NCBI GenBank assembly: GCA_017470945.1
Contig: JAFUXH010000147.1
Span: 1 to 36,882, forward strand
DNA length: 36,882 bases
Direction of reading: 5' to 3'
Origin: Clostridia bacterium
GTDB lineage: Bacteria > Bacillota > Clostridia > Christensenellales > Aristaeellaceae
A model generated the notes under the pieces. That model was not told where the DNA came from, searched no databases, and worked only from the letters and a program-made list of their open reading frames with translations. Shown in pieces: positions 15,588 to 23,269 of the stretch (position 1 is the stretch's first letter; the number at the start of each line of letters is the position of its first letter). The position numbers and the translations under genes were made by a program.

Positions 15588-16796
15588 TTATTGGAATTTG
15601 GCCCATTGGATCTGCTCGGTGGGCACGTTGACGGTTTTTCCTCCCTCGATGGTGTAGCTGACGATGCCGGCCTCAACCTGCTTGACCCCGCTGACGCCCG
15701 CCAAGCTCAATTCATCCTTGGCGTTGTTGCGGGTTTTGCCGGGGGGCAGGGTGATCTTTTTCACGTTCTGGGAAAATACGGTTTGGCCGTTGACGGCGAT
15801 GGGCTTGCCCTTCTTATCCAGCAGGCGGAACACCACGCTGATGCCGGTGACGGTGTATTCGCAATCCACGTTCCGAAAAAAGAAGCGGATCGACTGAGCC
15901 CCTTTGGCCGATTTGAGAAAGGAATCCGACAGCGTGATGGCGGGCCGCCAGGGGATGGCCTTCGCATACAGCTTCTGCTGGGTTTTTTCATCGGCCATGC
16001 CGGAGGGCGACAGGCCCGCCTTCCTTTGGAATTTCTTCACGGCCTCCACCACGGCCTTGCTGTATTTGCCGTCCGCCGTGCCGGTCAGGTAACCCTGCTC
16101 GATCAGGTACCGTTGCAGTTGCTTCACCGCGTCGCCGGAGGATTTGGCGTTCAATTCCGTATAGACCGGTTCGGCCTCCGGCTTTTTGTCGCTCACCTGG
16201 ATTTCCGCCGCCGGTATCGTCACGTATTTCATGCGGTCCAGGGTATCCATGGCGTCGTACACCTTGGCGATGTGGCCGTTGTATTCCGCCACGATCAGCT
16301 TGATCAGGCTGCGCTTTTCCTCCGTCAGGATGATTTCATAGGTGTTTTTGGCGCTTCCGCAGGTGATGCGCACGGCTTTACTTTTCGCCATATCCTGAAA
16401 CATGGCGATGGAATCGGGGCCCACGGCGATATTGAAGGCGCTGGGGTTCTCCGCCACCCCCGTTTTTTTCAGGTTGGACTGCAGCATGACCTGATACACC
16501 TTCTGATCGGTGGTTACGGTGAGGGTGGTGTTGCCTTTATTGCCGTTGTGGGTAAAATACACCACCAGCAGCGGCAATTCCTTTTTCTCATCCGTCGACC
16601 GGTCGGCGTAGATCATGCCGATGGAACCGGGGGCGTACCGCTCGTCGCCGTACAGCAGGGTGACGGACCGATCGGTATGGGCCTCGTAGATCTTGGTTTT
16701 CTTCGGCGCTTTGTCAAAGCGGCTCAACGCCGCCTGGGCAGGCAGGGCGGAAAACAGCGCCAATAGCAGCGCCAACAGGCAAACGGCTTTTTTCAC
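15588..16796 (-). CDS. Secreted protein with a central peptidoglycan-binding domain
   Basis: 402 residues. Signal peptide with cleavage likely after ALPAQA. After an unrecognised N-terminal region (about 22-200) there is a PG_binding_1 domain at about 225-285, with GDAVKQLQRYLIEQGYLTG, then ADGKYSKAVVEAVKKFQRKA and KTQQKLYA. The C-terminal third (about 290-402) is strand-rich (SIRFFFRNVDCEYTVTGISV, VFRLLDKKGKPIAVNG) and resembles extracellular immunoglobulin-like folds. GTG 16796 is the start, preceded by GGAAAGGA. It lies 23 bp after ybaK and is probably the third gene of the rpiB operon. It likely binds cell wall; no catalytic residues are evident. Confidence 0.85.
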   Translation of the reverse strand: MKKAVCLLALLLALFSALPAQAALSRFDKAPKKTKIYEAHTDRSVTLLYGDERYAPGSIGMIYADRSTDEKKELPLLVVYFTHNGNKGNTTLTVTTDQKVYQVMLQSNLKKTGVAENPSAFNIAVGPDSIAMFQDMAKSKAVRITCGSAKNTYEIILTEEKRSLIKLIVAEYNGHIAKVYDAMDTLDRMKYVTIPAAEIQVSDKKPEAEPVYTELNAKSSGDAVKQLQRYLIEQGYLTGTADGKYSKAVVEAVKKFQRKAGLSPSGMADEKTQQKLYAKAIPWRPAITLSDSFLKSAKGAQSIRFFFRNVDCEYTVTGISVVFRLLDKKGKPIAVNGQTVFSQNVKKITLPPGKTRNNAKDELSLAGVSGVKQVEAGIVSYTIEGGKTVNVPTEQIQWAKFQ

Positions 16797-16819
16797 GGGC
16801 TTTCCTTTCCAAATATGGG

Positions 16820-17296
16820 TCACACGGTCAAATCGGCGCTGGTCACGGGGATGGCCCTGCGAAGATCGGCAAGGGTACATTCCACCTGGTAGCCGATCTT
16901 TCCGGCGCTGAAGAGGATGGTGCCGCAATCTTCCGCAGTGAAATGGATGAAGGTGGGGAAGGGCTTTTTCATCCCGATGGGCGAGCAGCCCCCATGGATA
17001 TAGCCGGTCAGGGGCAGCAGCTCCTTGCTCTTGATCATTTCGACGGCCTTTTCCCCCACGGCGGCGGCGGCCTTTTTCAGGTCCAGTTCCTCCGCTACCG
17101 GGATCATGAACACGAAATGATTCCTGCTTTTGCCCACGGTGACCAGGGTTTTGAAGGTACAGGCGGGGTCCTCCCCCAGGGCGCGGGCCACCTCCACCCC
17201 GCTGACGGCGCCAGTATCCCCGTAATAATGATCGGCATAGGGGATCTTCAGCCGATCCAGCGTGCGCATCACGTTGGTTTTTTCCTGCTTAGCCAT
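16820..17296 (-). CDS. ybaK: Cys-tRNA(Pro)/Cys-tRNA(Cys) deacylase YbaK/EbsC family
   Basis: A trans-editing enzyme that hydrolyses mischarged Cys-tRNA(Pro). 158 residues, normal length. The family lysine lies in CTFKTLVTVG, and KSKELLPLTGYIHGGCSPIG and FSAGKIGYQVE are typical. ATG 17296 overlaps the rpiB stop by one base (TAATG), so translation is coupled. The link with rpiB is one of transcription, not of an obvious shared pathway. Confidence 0.93.
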   Translation of the reverse strand: MAKQEKTNVMRTLDRLKIPYADHYYGDTGAVSGVEVARALGEDPACTFKTLVTVGKSRNHFVFMIPVAEELDLKKAAAAVGEKAVEMIKSKELLPLTGYIHGGCSPIGMKKPFPTFIHFTAEDCGTILFSAGKIGYQVECTLADLRRAIPVTSADLTV

Positions 17297-17748
17297 TATT
17301 CCACAGGCTTTCCTTCCTCGATCAACCGGAACATATCGATCCGGCGCTGGTGGCGGCCGCCCTCAAATTCGGTGGTCAGCCAGCCCTCCACGATCAGCCG
17401 GGCGTTTTCCGGGGCGATCACCCGGCCGCCCAGGGCCAGCATGTTGGAATCGTTGTGGGCGCGGCTGAGGGTGGCGCTGTAATAATCGGAGCAGCAACAG
17501 CACCGGATGCCCTTCACCTTGTTGGCGGCGATGGAAATGCCCACCCCCGTGCCGCACAGGATGATGCCCCGGTCGCACGCGCCCTGCGCCACGGCGTTGG
17601 CCGCCCGCACGGCAAAGATGGGATAATCCCGGGGGTCGCCCTCGTTGATGCCGTAATCGATATATTCGATGCCCTTTTCCTTCAGCAGTTCCTCAATGGG
17701 GCCCTTCAGCACGGCCCCCGCCGGGTCGCAGGCAATGGCGATTTTCAT
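17296..17748 (-). CDS. rpiB: RpiB/LacA/LacB-family sugar-phosphate isomerase
   Basis: Ribose-5-phosphate isomerase B family, 150 residues as usual. The catalytic cysteine (Cys65 in ILCGTGVGISIAANK), His98 in RAHNDSNML and the phosphate-binding GGRHQRR are kept. Two oddities: the usual DH near the N-terminus (Asp-His of DHAG) is Asp8-Pro9 here, and four cysteines stand in a row at 83-86 (GIRCCCCSDYY). The Pro change may alter substrate choice among aldose phosphates, so the exact substrate is uncertain. The start at 17748 follows GGAAAGGAAGG; the frame remains open upstream through the serS leader, which is not coding. Confidence 0.88.
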   Translation of the reverse strand: MKIAIACDPAGAVLKGPIEELLKEKGIEYIDYGINEGDPRDYPIFAVRAANAVAQGACDRGIILCGTGVGISIAANKVKGIRCCCCSDYYSATLSRAHNDSNMLALGGRVIAPENARLIVEGWLTTEFEGGRHQRRIDMFRLIEEGKPVE

Positions 17749-17780
17749 TGTTTTTTCCTTCCTTTCCTGATTTCGCCAAT

Positions 17781-17809
17781 AGTATACCGCAATTCCGTCC
17801 CGGTAGCAA
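17781..17809 (-). promoter_or_regulatory. Promoter of rpiB-ybaK-secreted protein operon
   Basis: Minus-strand TTGCTA (17809-17804), a 17-bp spacer and TATACT (17786-17781). It is divergent from the serS promoter only 13 bp away. Confidence 0.7.
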
Positions 17810-17822
17810 GGCAAATTTCCCC

Positions 17823-17851
17823 TTGCAATTCCGGCAAAATAGGAATATAAT
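17823..17851 (+). promoter_or_regulatory. Promoter of serS
   Basis: TTGCAA (17823-17828), a 17-bp spacer and a perfect TATAAT (17846-17851). The transcript would start near 17858, just ahead of the T-box Stem I. Confidence 0.82.
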
Positions 17852-17857
17852 GCTTCC

Positions 17858-18085
17858 ATACCGCGAGGAACGGGATCAGCGGCATGGGAACGCGCGCAGA
17901 AAGCTGCCGGGCGATGCGAGGCAGGGCGTTCGTGCCGCCCTCCACCCGGGAGCGGGCGATGACGAATCGCCGGGGCGCGCCCCTTACAGCGCATAGGAGC
18001 GGACGGGCGGCCAACGCCCGTCAAGCTGGGTGGCAACGCGGAAACCTTCCGTCCCAGAGGTGGGACTGAAGGATTTTTTCTTTTC
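17858..18085 (+). promoter_or_regulatory. T-box riboswitch leader of serS with attenuator terminator
   Basis: The T-box core AGCTGGGTGGCAACGCGG is at 18024-18041. Its UGGC bulge complements GCCA, the end expected of tRNA-Ser. The Stem I distal element is visible as AGAAAGCTGCC, then GATGCGAGGCAG (17898-17923). The helix GGCATGGGAACGC / GCGTTCGTGCC leads into a loop containing TCC followed by A (17941-17943), the candidate Ser specifier. The attenuator hairpin pairs CCTTC (18045-18049) with GAAGG (18068-18072) and GTCCC with GGGAC, followed by TTTTTTCTTTT. The core and terminator are seen directly; the specifier comes from hand folding. Confidence 0.93.
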
Positions 18086-18121
18086 AGCGGCAAACAACAA
18101 TCAGGAAAGGAAGTCATTCCC

Positions 18122-19402
18122 ATGATCGACATCAATCTGATCCGTACCAACCCCGATCTGGTAAGGGAAAACATCAAAAAGAAATTCCAGGATGATAAAC
18201 TGCCCCTGGTGGATGAGGTGCTGGAGCTGGACAAAAAAAACCGCGCGGTCATTCAGCGCGCCAGCGACCTGCGCGCCCAGCGCAACAAGATCAGCAAGCA
18301 GATCGGCGCTATGATGGCCCAGGGCAAGGCCGGCGAAACCGAGGCGGCCAAGCAGCAGGTCAAGGATATGCAGGATGAAATGGCCGCCCTGGAGGCCCAG
18401 GAGGATGAATACGCCCAGGAGATCCGTAAGCGCATGATGGTGATCCCGCAGATCATCGATCCTTCCGTGCCCATCGGCCGGGACGACAGCCAGAACGTGG
18501 AAAACGAACGCTTCGGCGAGCCCGTGGTGCCCGCGTGGGAAGTGCCCTACCACATTGATATCATGGAGCGCCTCAACGGCATCGACCTGGACGCCGCCCG
18601 CCTGACCTCGGGCAACGGCTTTTACTACCTGAAGGGCGATATCGCCCGGCTGCACAGCGCCATTCTGGCCTACGCCCGGGATTTCATGATCGATCGGGGC
18701 TTCACCTATTTCGTGCCGCCCTTCATGATCCACGGCAGCGTGGTCAACGGCGTGATGAGCTTCGCCGAAATGGAAAACATGATGTACAAAATCGAGGGCG
18801 AGGATCTGTACCTGATCGGCACCAGCGAGCACAGCATGATCGGCAAATTCATCGGCCAATTGCTGGATGAGAGCGCCCTGCCCCAGACCCTGACCTCCTA
18901 TTCCCCCTGCTTCCGCAAGGAAGTGGGCGCCCACGGCATCGAGGAGCGGGGCGTGTACCGCATCCATCAGTTTGAAAAGCAGGAAATGATCGTGGTGTGC
19001 AAGCCCGAGGAAAGCATGGATTGGTACAACAAAATGTGGCAATACACCGTGGATTTCTTCCGCAGCATGGATATTCCCGTGCGCACGCTGGAGTGCTGCT
19101 CGGGCGATCTGGCCGATCTGAAGGTGAAATCCTGCGACGTGGAGGCCTGGAGCCCCCGGCAGAAGAAGTATTTCGAGGTGGGCAGCTGCTCCAACCTGGG
19201 CGACGCCCAGGCCCGCCGCCTGAACATCCGCGTCAAGGGCGCCGACGGCAAGAAATACCTGCCCCACACCCTGAACAACACCGTGGTGGCCCCGCCCCGT
19301 ATGCTGATCGCCTTCCTGGAAAACAATCTGCAGCCCGACGGCAGCATCCGCATCCCTCAGCCGCTGCGCATGTATATGGGCGGCAAGGAGGAAATCCGGT
19401 AA
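18122..19402 (+). CDS. serS: Seryl-tRNA synthetase
   Basis: Class II synthetase charging tRNA-Ser, 426 residues. The N-terminal coiled-coil arm that grips the tRNA spans about 30-100 (Lys/Gln/Glu-rich, e.g. RAQRNKISKQIGAMM). Motif 2 is FRKEVGAHGIEERGVYRIHQ (from residue 264). Motif 3 starts near residue 382 and reads HTLNNTVVAPPRMLIAFLEN, where many bacterial enzymes have NGSxxAxxR; the motif arginine is kept. AGGAAAGGAAG precedes the ATG. It is a single-gene unit with its own T-box and terminator. Confidence 0.96.
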   Translation: MIDINLIRTNPDLVRENIKKKFQDDKLPLVDEVLELDKKNRAVIQRASDLRAQRNKISKQIGAMMAQGKAGETEAAKQQVKDMQDEMAALEAQEDEYAQEIRKRMMVIPQIIDPSVPIGRDDSQNVENERFGEPVVPAWEVPYHIDIMERLNGIDLDAARLTSGNGFYYLKGDIARLHSAILAYARDFMIDRGFTYFVPPFMIHGSVVNGVMSFAEMENMMYKIEGEDLYLIGTSEHSMIGKFIGQLLDESALPQTLTSYSPCFRKEVGAHGIEERGVYRIHQFEKQEMIVVCKPEESMDWYNKMWQYTVDFFRSMDIPVRTLECCSGDLADLKVKSCDVEAWSPRQKKYFEVGSCSNLGDAQARRLNIRVKGADGKKYLPHTLNNTVVAPPRMLIAFLENNLQPDGSIRIPQPLRMYMGGKEEIR

Positions 19403-19441
19403 TACAACGGCAACGGGAAATCGGCCGTCTAAACCACGCAA

Positions 19442-19487
19442 GGGGACGTCGCTTCTTCTTTTCAAAAAGCGGCGTCCCCTTTTTTTG
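19442..19487 (+). terminator. Terminator of serS
   Basis: GGGGACGTCGCTT pairs with AAGCGGCGTCCCC (one mismatch), followed by a run of eight T. Confidence 0.93.
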
Positions 19488-19507
19488 TCAGATACTTAGG
19501 GCCTTGC

Positions 19508-19610
19508 CATCATCCGACACTTCAATCCGGCGCTTCGCGCCGCCTTCCCCTCCAAAGAAAGGCATACGAGGCTTCCCCATTGAGGGGAAGCTCCGCCGAA
19601 GGCGGTGATG
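19508..19610. repeat. Multi-hairpin palindromic repeat-like element
   Basis: Three perfect hairpins in a row: CGGCGC/GCGCCG (19528-19542), CTTCCCC/GGGGAAG (19572-19590) and CCGCC/GGCGG (19593-19605). They are enclosed by a near-perfect outer pairing, CATCATCCG (19508-19516) with CGGTGATG (19603-19610). This layout resembles the dispersed intergenic palindromes common in gut Clostridia. Only one copy is in the window, so repeat status is an inference. Confidence 0.6.
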
Positions 19611-19685
19611 AGATGGGATGCCGGGAACGATACACGCGCCTTCCGTGAAGAACCGCTTTTTTCTTCTACCGTCCCGCCGGCGCGT

Positions 19686-20276
19686 TTACCGCTTGATCCT
19701 TTGCCGGAACAGCCCGTGCCGGTTGCAGGCGGCATACAGCCAGCCGTCGCCCCGGGCAAAAAAGCGGGCCTCGGCGCTCCCTTCGGGATACAGGGCTTTC
19801 ATTTCAAACCGATCCATGGTCACGTAAGCGATGAACGAGATGAAATGATCTTTCGTCATATCGTGGGGCACGGTGACGTAATACTCATCCTCCACCCTGT
19901 CGACCCGGAGGGCGTGGGCTTCATCCGGCTCCTCCGCCTCCAGGGCGGGCAATGTGATGCCGCAGCAGGAAATCACGGCTTCCCCCTTGGCGTGGATCAC
20001 ATTGCCGCATACCGGGCACAGATACATCCTGCTCCGCAGCAGATTGGAGGCCCGGTTGGTATTTTCAATGGCCCTGCCGGCCAGCAATTCGGGCACGGAA
20101 ATATGCAGGGCCTTCGCCAGGGGCTCGATCAGGGAAATATCCGGGAGGCCGCGCCCGTTTTCCCATTTTGAAATCGCCTTGTCGCTGACGCACAGCACGG
20201 CGGCCAGGTCGGATTGCGTCATGCGCTGCTTTTCTCGCAGGGCCTTGATGACGGCCCCCGTTACATAGTGATCCAT
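19686..20276 (-). CDS. XRE-family regulator fused to a desulfoferrodoxin-like domain
   Basis: 196 residues in two parts. Residues about 7-61 form an XRE helix-turn-helix (MTQSDLAAVLCVSDKAISKW, then ENGRGLPD). Residues about 84-196 follow the full desulfoferrodoxin (superoxide reductase) plan. A rubredoxin-like Cys4 centre is given by Cys87, Cys90, Cys104 and Cys105. The candidate ligands of the second iron site are His121, His138, His144, Cys184 and His187 (VPHDMTKDH; CNRHGLF). The lysine that precedes the first histidine in active enzymes is Ala here. It may sense iron or superoxide/redox state and control genes, but the targets are unknown. GAAAGGAG precedes the ATG. Confidence 0.85.
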   Translation of the reverse strand: MDHYVTGAVIKALREKQRMTQSDLAAVLCVSDKAISKWENGRGLPDISLIEPLAKALHISVPELLAGRAIENTNRASNLLRSRMYLCPVCGNVIHAKGEAVISCCGITLPALEAEEPDEAHALRVDRVEDEYYVTVPHDMTKDHFISFIAYVTMDRFEMKALYPEGSAEARFFARGDGWLYAACNRHGLFRQRIKR

Positions 20277-20308
20277 TGCGCATCACTCCTTTCACAAACA
20301 GCATAACA

Positions 20309-20362
20309 GAACCCCCGCCCGGCGGCAACCTACGCTTCGTAGAGATGCCCGGGCGGGGGTTC
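20309..20362 (-). terminator. Long GC-rich hairpin downstream of the YdcF-type gene
   Basis: GAACCCCCGCCC (20309-20320) pairs perfectly with GGGCGGGGGTTC (20351-20362), with an inner CTACG/CGTAG pairing. Only a poor T tract follows on the minus strand, so terminator activity is likely but not certain. Confidence 0.5.
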
Positions 20363-20419
20363 GGCGCGCCGGGGCCGCCGCGCCGCCCCTTCGTATGCCT
20401 GCCAATGATCGGGTATGCC

Positions 20420-21049
20420 TCAGCGCAGCACGCCCCATTTTTCCGCGAAATACTTTCCCCAGGCCAGCACTTCCCGGCAATGATTCTTGATCCAGAAACG
20501 GGCCGCCGGGTCGCAGGGGCTGCCCACGCCGTCGGCGGTCAGGCCCTGATCCCGGGCCAGCGCCATCGCCCGGGGCAGGTGATAATCGCTGGTGATGATG
20601 GTCACCTTCCCGGCGCTTTCAGGCAGCAGCCGGGCGGCGTTTTGCAGGTTTTGCCGGGTGTTGCGGGACGCGGTTTCGGCGATCACCCGGCTTTCCGGCA
20701 CACCGCGGGCCACCAGCCAATCCTTCATGATCTGCCCCTCCGGTCCGGGCTCGTTCTGTCCCTGGGCCCCGCAGGTGATGATCAGCCGGGGATGCCTTTC
20801 ATATTGCGCCAGCACCGCCTCCAGCCGCAGGGTCAATTGGGGGCTGAGGGTCCCGTCGGCGTACACCTGGGCCCCCAGGGCGATGATGGCGTCGCTGTCG
20901 CCCTTTTCATCCGCCCCCGCCCCACGGGCCTGGGCTTCCATCAGCGTCAACGCCCCCAGGGCGATGCCGAACAGCAGCACGCCCAGCGTGATCAATTGAA
21001 CCAACAAGCGTAACCACCACCTCAGGATCCGGTGCTTCTTTCTGGCCAT
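20420..21049 (-). CDS. YdcF/SanA-like membrane protein (DUF218)
   Basis: 209 residues. A basic N-terminus (ARKKHRILRWWLRLL) precedes one membrane segment (about 15-36). The rest is a DUF218 domain with SDAIIALGAQVYADGTLSP, then LRLEAVLAQYERHP, LIITCGAQG, ETASRNTRQNLQNA and IITSDYHLPRAMALA. Members of this family are thought to act in envelope or periplasmic processes; the reaction is not established. ATG 21049 follows AAGGAGG. It is a single gene with its own promoter, divergent from cdaA. Confidence 0.88.
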   Translation of the reverse strand: MARKKHRILRWWLRLLVQLITLGVLLFGIALGALTLMEAQARGAGADEKGDSDAIIALGAQVYADGTLSPQLTLRLEAVLAQYERHPRLIITCGAQGQNEPGPEGQIMKDWLVARGVPESRVIAETASRNTRQNLQNAARLLPESAGKVTIITSDYHLPRAMALARDQGLTADGVGSPCDPAARFWIKNHCREVLAWGKYFAEKWGVLR

Positions 21050-21082
21050 GGTGTCCTCCTTCGCGGCGCGGGCCGCAAAAAT

Positions 21083-21111
21083 ATTGTAACATTCCCCGGC
21101 ACAAATTGCAA
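21083..21111 (-). promoter_or_regulatory. Promoter of the YdcF-type gene
   Basis: Minus-strand TTGCAA (21111-21106), a 17-bp spacer and TACAAT (21088-21083), 34 bp upstream of the start. Confidence 0.65.
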
Positions 21112-21226
21112 GAAACCCGGCGGATCGGCCGTTGTATGGGCGGCAGCTGGTAACGCCCCCGCCGCAGGAATGAAAAAAATTCTTCTTTTTTGTGTAAAGA
21201 TTTCGAAAAAAATACCGGAAAGGGGA

Positions 21227-21255
21227 TTTATTCGAGAACAATTCTGTAGTATAAT
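21227..21255 (+). promoter_or_regulatory. Candidate promoter of the cdaA operon
   Basis: A perfect -10 TATAAT (21250-21255) lies 33 bp before cdaA. The -35 at 17-bp spacing (TTTATT) is poor. The upstream 70 bp are AT-rich. Confidence 0.55.
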
Positions 21256-21288
21256 AGGATTTGCTCAAATGGAAGGAAAGTGAGGGTG

Positions 21289-22158
21289 ATGCCCATGGCC
21301 GGTTTCTGGGATCAGGCGCAGACCTTTATGTGGAACTTGATCCATCGCCCCACCTTGATTGATTATATCGATATTCTGATCATCGCTTTTTTGATTTATC
21401 AGTTGGTGCTCCTGACCCGGCAGACCCGGGCCATCCAGGTGCTCAAGGGGCTGGCCGTGATCATCGTAGCCAGCTACGTCAGCGAATTGATCGGCCTGAC
21501 GGCGCTGAACTGGGTGCTGCGCAGCATTTTGAATAACGGCGTGATCGCCCTGATGATCCTGTTCCAGCCGGAGCTTCGCCGCGCCCTGGAGCAATTGGGC
21601 CGCACCGCCAAGATCGAGCATGGCCAGGCCCAGGATGAAAGCGAGCGCATCGTGGATGAAATCACCCAGTGCCTGCTGCGGCTGAGCCGCCGCCGGGTGG
21701 GCGCGCTGATCGTATTTGAGCAGCGCACCGGACTGAAGGATGTGACCGAAACCGGCACAGCCATCGATTCGTTGATTTCCGCGCCCCTGCTGGAAAATAT
21801 CTTCGAGCCCAACACCCCCCTGCACGATGGGGCCGTGATCATCCGGGGCCAGCGGGTGGTATCCGCCGCCTGCGTGCTGCCGCTGAGTGAATCCAGCTCC
21901 ATCTCCCGGGATCTGGGCACCCGCCACCGGGCCGGCCTGGGCATGAGTGAAAATACCGACGCCATCGTGCTGATCGTCAGCGAGGAAACGGGCGTGATCA
22001 GCATGGCCCGGGGCGGCCGCCTGACCCGCCATCTGGACGCCGAGGCCATCCGCCGGCAATTGCGGGAAATGTACCACGAGGATCATTCCCGCATCTGGCA
22101 ATGGACCCATAAAAAGCTCTGGCCCTTCCGGAAAGGAGGCGCTGGCCATGATGAATAA
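21289..22158 (+). CDS. cdaA: Diadenylate cyclase CdaA (c-di-AMP synthase)
   Basis: A membrane enzyme that joins two ATP into cyclic di-AMP, a messenger controlling potassium, osmolyte and cell-wall balance. 289 residues. Three N-terminal membrane helices (about 25-90) lead to the DAC domain. Both signature motifs are present: DGA (about 180-182 in TPLHDGAVI) and RHR (about 212-214 in GTRHRAGLG). ATG 21289 is chosen; GTG 21280 and ATG 21295 are also possible, the last having GAGGG at 8-nt spacing. It overlaps cdaR by 11 bp, as expected for this enzyme-regulator pair. Confidence 0.96.
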   Translation: MPMAGFWDQAQTFMWNLIHRPTLIDYIDILIIAFLIYQLVLLTRQTRAIQVLKGLAVIIVASYVSELIGLTALNWVLRSILNNGVIALMILFQPELRRALEQLGRTAKIEHGQAQDESERIVDEITQCLLRLSRRRVGALIVFEQRTGLKDVTETGTAIDSLISAPLLENIFEPNTPLHDGAVIIRGQRVVSAACVLPLSESSSISRDLGTRHRAGLGMSENTDAIVLIVSEETGVISMARGGRLTRHLDAEAIRRQLREMYHEDHSRIWQWTHKKLWPFRKGGAGHDE

Positions 22159-23269
22159 CGACGTATCCCGCGCCCCCGCCGCCCCGGAAAAGGAAAAGCT
22201 GTGGAAGCGCGCGCTGAAAAGAATCAAAAAGACCCTGACCCACAACTTGGGCTGGAAAATCGCCAGCCTGGTATTGGCCATCTGCCTGTGGGGCGGGCTG
22301 ATCACCCAGGATACCTCCCTGCCCCGGGACAAGGTGATCGACGGGGTGCGGGTGACGGTGGTCAACGCGACCAACGTGCGCAGCAACGGCCTGGTGGTCG
22401 TATCCGGCCTGGATGAGGGCCTGACCGTGCGGGTGCGGGCCCGGGTGCCCCAGCGGTACTATTCCGCCGTCACCGCCGCCAATTATTCCGCCCGGCTGGA
22501 CCTGAGCCAGATCCAGGGCACTGGAGAGCAGACGCTGAAAATCACCGCCTCCTCCACCAACGCCACCATGTACGGCACGGTGACCGAGATCTTCAACCCG
22601 GAAATCACCGTGGAAGTGGAAGCATACGCCACTCAGAACCGGGTGCCGGTGGAGGTGCGCACCACGGGCGAGGTGCCGGAGGGCTACTATCCCGCGGCGC
22701 TGACCTATTCCCCCCAGTATGTGGATATCGGCGGGCCCAAGGACATCGTGGAGGCCGCCGTGCGGTGCGTGGCCGTGTTTGACCAAAGCAGCCTGTCCAC
22801 CTCCCGGAACCCCAACACCATGAACGTGGATTTCACCCTGGAGGACGCGGAGGGCAACGCCCTGGACGGCAGCAACCTGACCGTCACATCCGCCGGGCAA
22901 ACGTCGGCCCTGCAGCGCATCGCCGTCAGTCAATATGTTTACACCATGGCCCAGGTGCCCATCGACACCGAGTTCCTGATCCGGGGCGAGCCGGCGGAGG
23001 GCTATGCCGTTACCAATGTGGAAATCATTCCCGCCGCCGTTACCATCGCCGGCCGGGAGGCGGTCATCGCCCCCTATCTGCAAGAGGGCACCGTGCTGTT
23101 CCCCTACGAGCAGATCGACGTCAGCAACCGACGGCAGAGCGTATCCACCTTCCTGGCGTTGAGAACGCCCACCAACATGGAATACGTCAGCAACAACGTG
23201 GTGCAGGTGCGCGTGACCATCGAGCCGCTGCCCGCCGACGAACCCATCGGGGAAGCGGAGCAGCCATGA
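22148..23269 (+). CDS. cdaR: YbbR-domain regulator CdaR
   Basis: 373 residues. CdaR is the membrane-anchored partner that modulates CdaA. A cytoplasmic basic N-terminus is followed by one membrane helix (about 35-52, IASLVLAICLWGGLI) and then repeated extracytoplasmic YbbR domains (e.g. VPVEVRTTGEVPEGYY; DIGGPKDIVEAAV; TIAGREAVIA). AAAGGAGG lies about 9 nt upstream, inside the 3' end of cdaA. In many Bacillota glmM follows cdaR; here a different membrane protein gene does, overlapping by ATGA. Confidence 0.93.
   Translation: MMNNDVSRAPAAPEKEKLWKRALKRIKKTLTHNLGWKIASLVLAICLWGGLITQDTSLPRDKVIDGVRVTVVNATNVRSNGLVVVSGLDEGLTVRVRARVPQRYYSAVTAANYSARLDLSQIQGTGEQTLKITASSTNATMYGTVTEIFNPEITVEVEAYATQNRVPVEVRTTGEVPEGYYPAALTYSPQYVDIGGPKDIVEAAVRCVAVFDQSSLSTSRNPNTMNVDFTLEDAEGNALDGSNLTVTSAGQTSALQRIAVSQYVYTMAQVPIDTEFLIRGEPAEGYAVTNVEIIPAAVTIAGREAVIAPYLQEGTVLFPYEQIDVSNRRQSVSTFLALRTPTNMEYVSNNVVQVRVTIEPLPADEPIGEAEQP

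Noticed and set aside
15132-16766. 544-codon plus-strand frame opposite two secreted-protein genes
   Set aside because: The minus-strand genes have signal peptides, ribosome sites and domains; this frame has none.
17749-18252. Upstream extension of the rpiB frame on the minus strand
   Set aside because: It would cover both divergent promoters and the serS T-box; RpiB proteins start at the MKIAIACD segment, where a ribosome site is present.
18101-19465. 454-codon minus-strand frame opposite serS
   Set aside because: Complement of a fully recognisable SerRS; no start signals.
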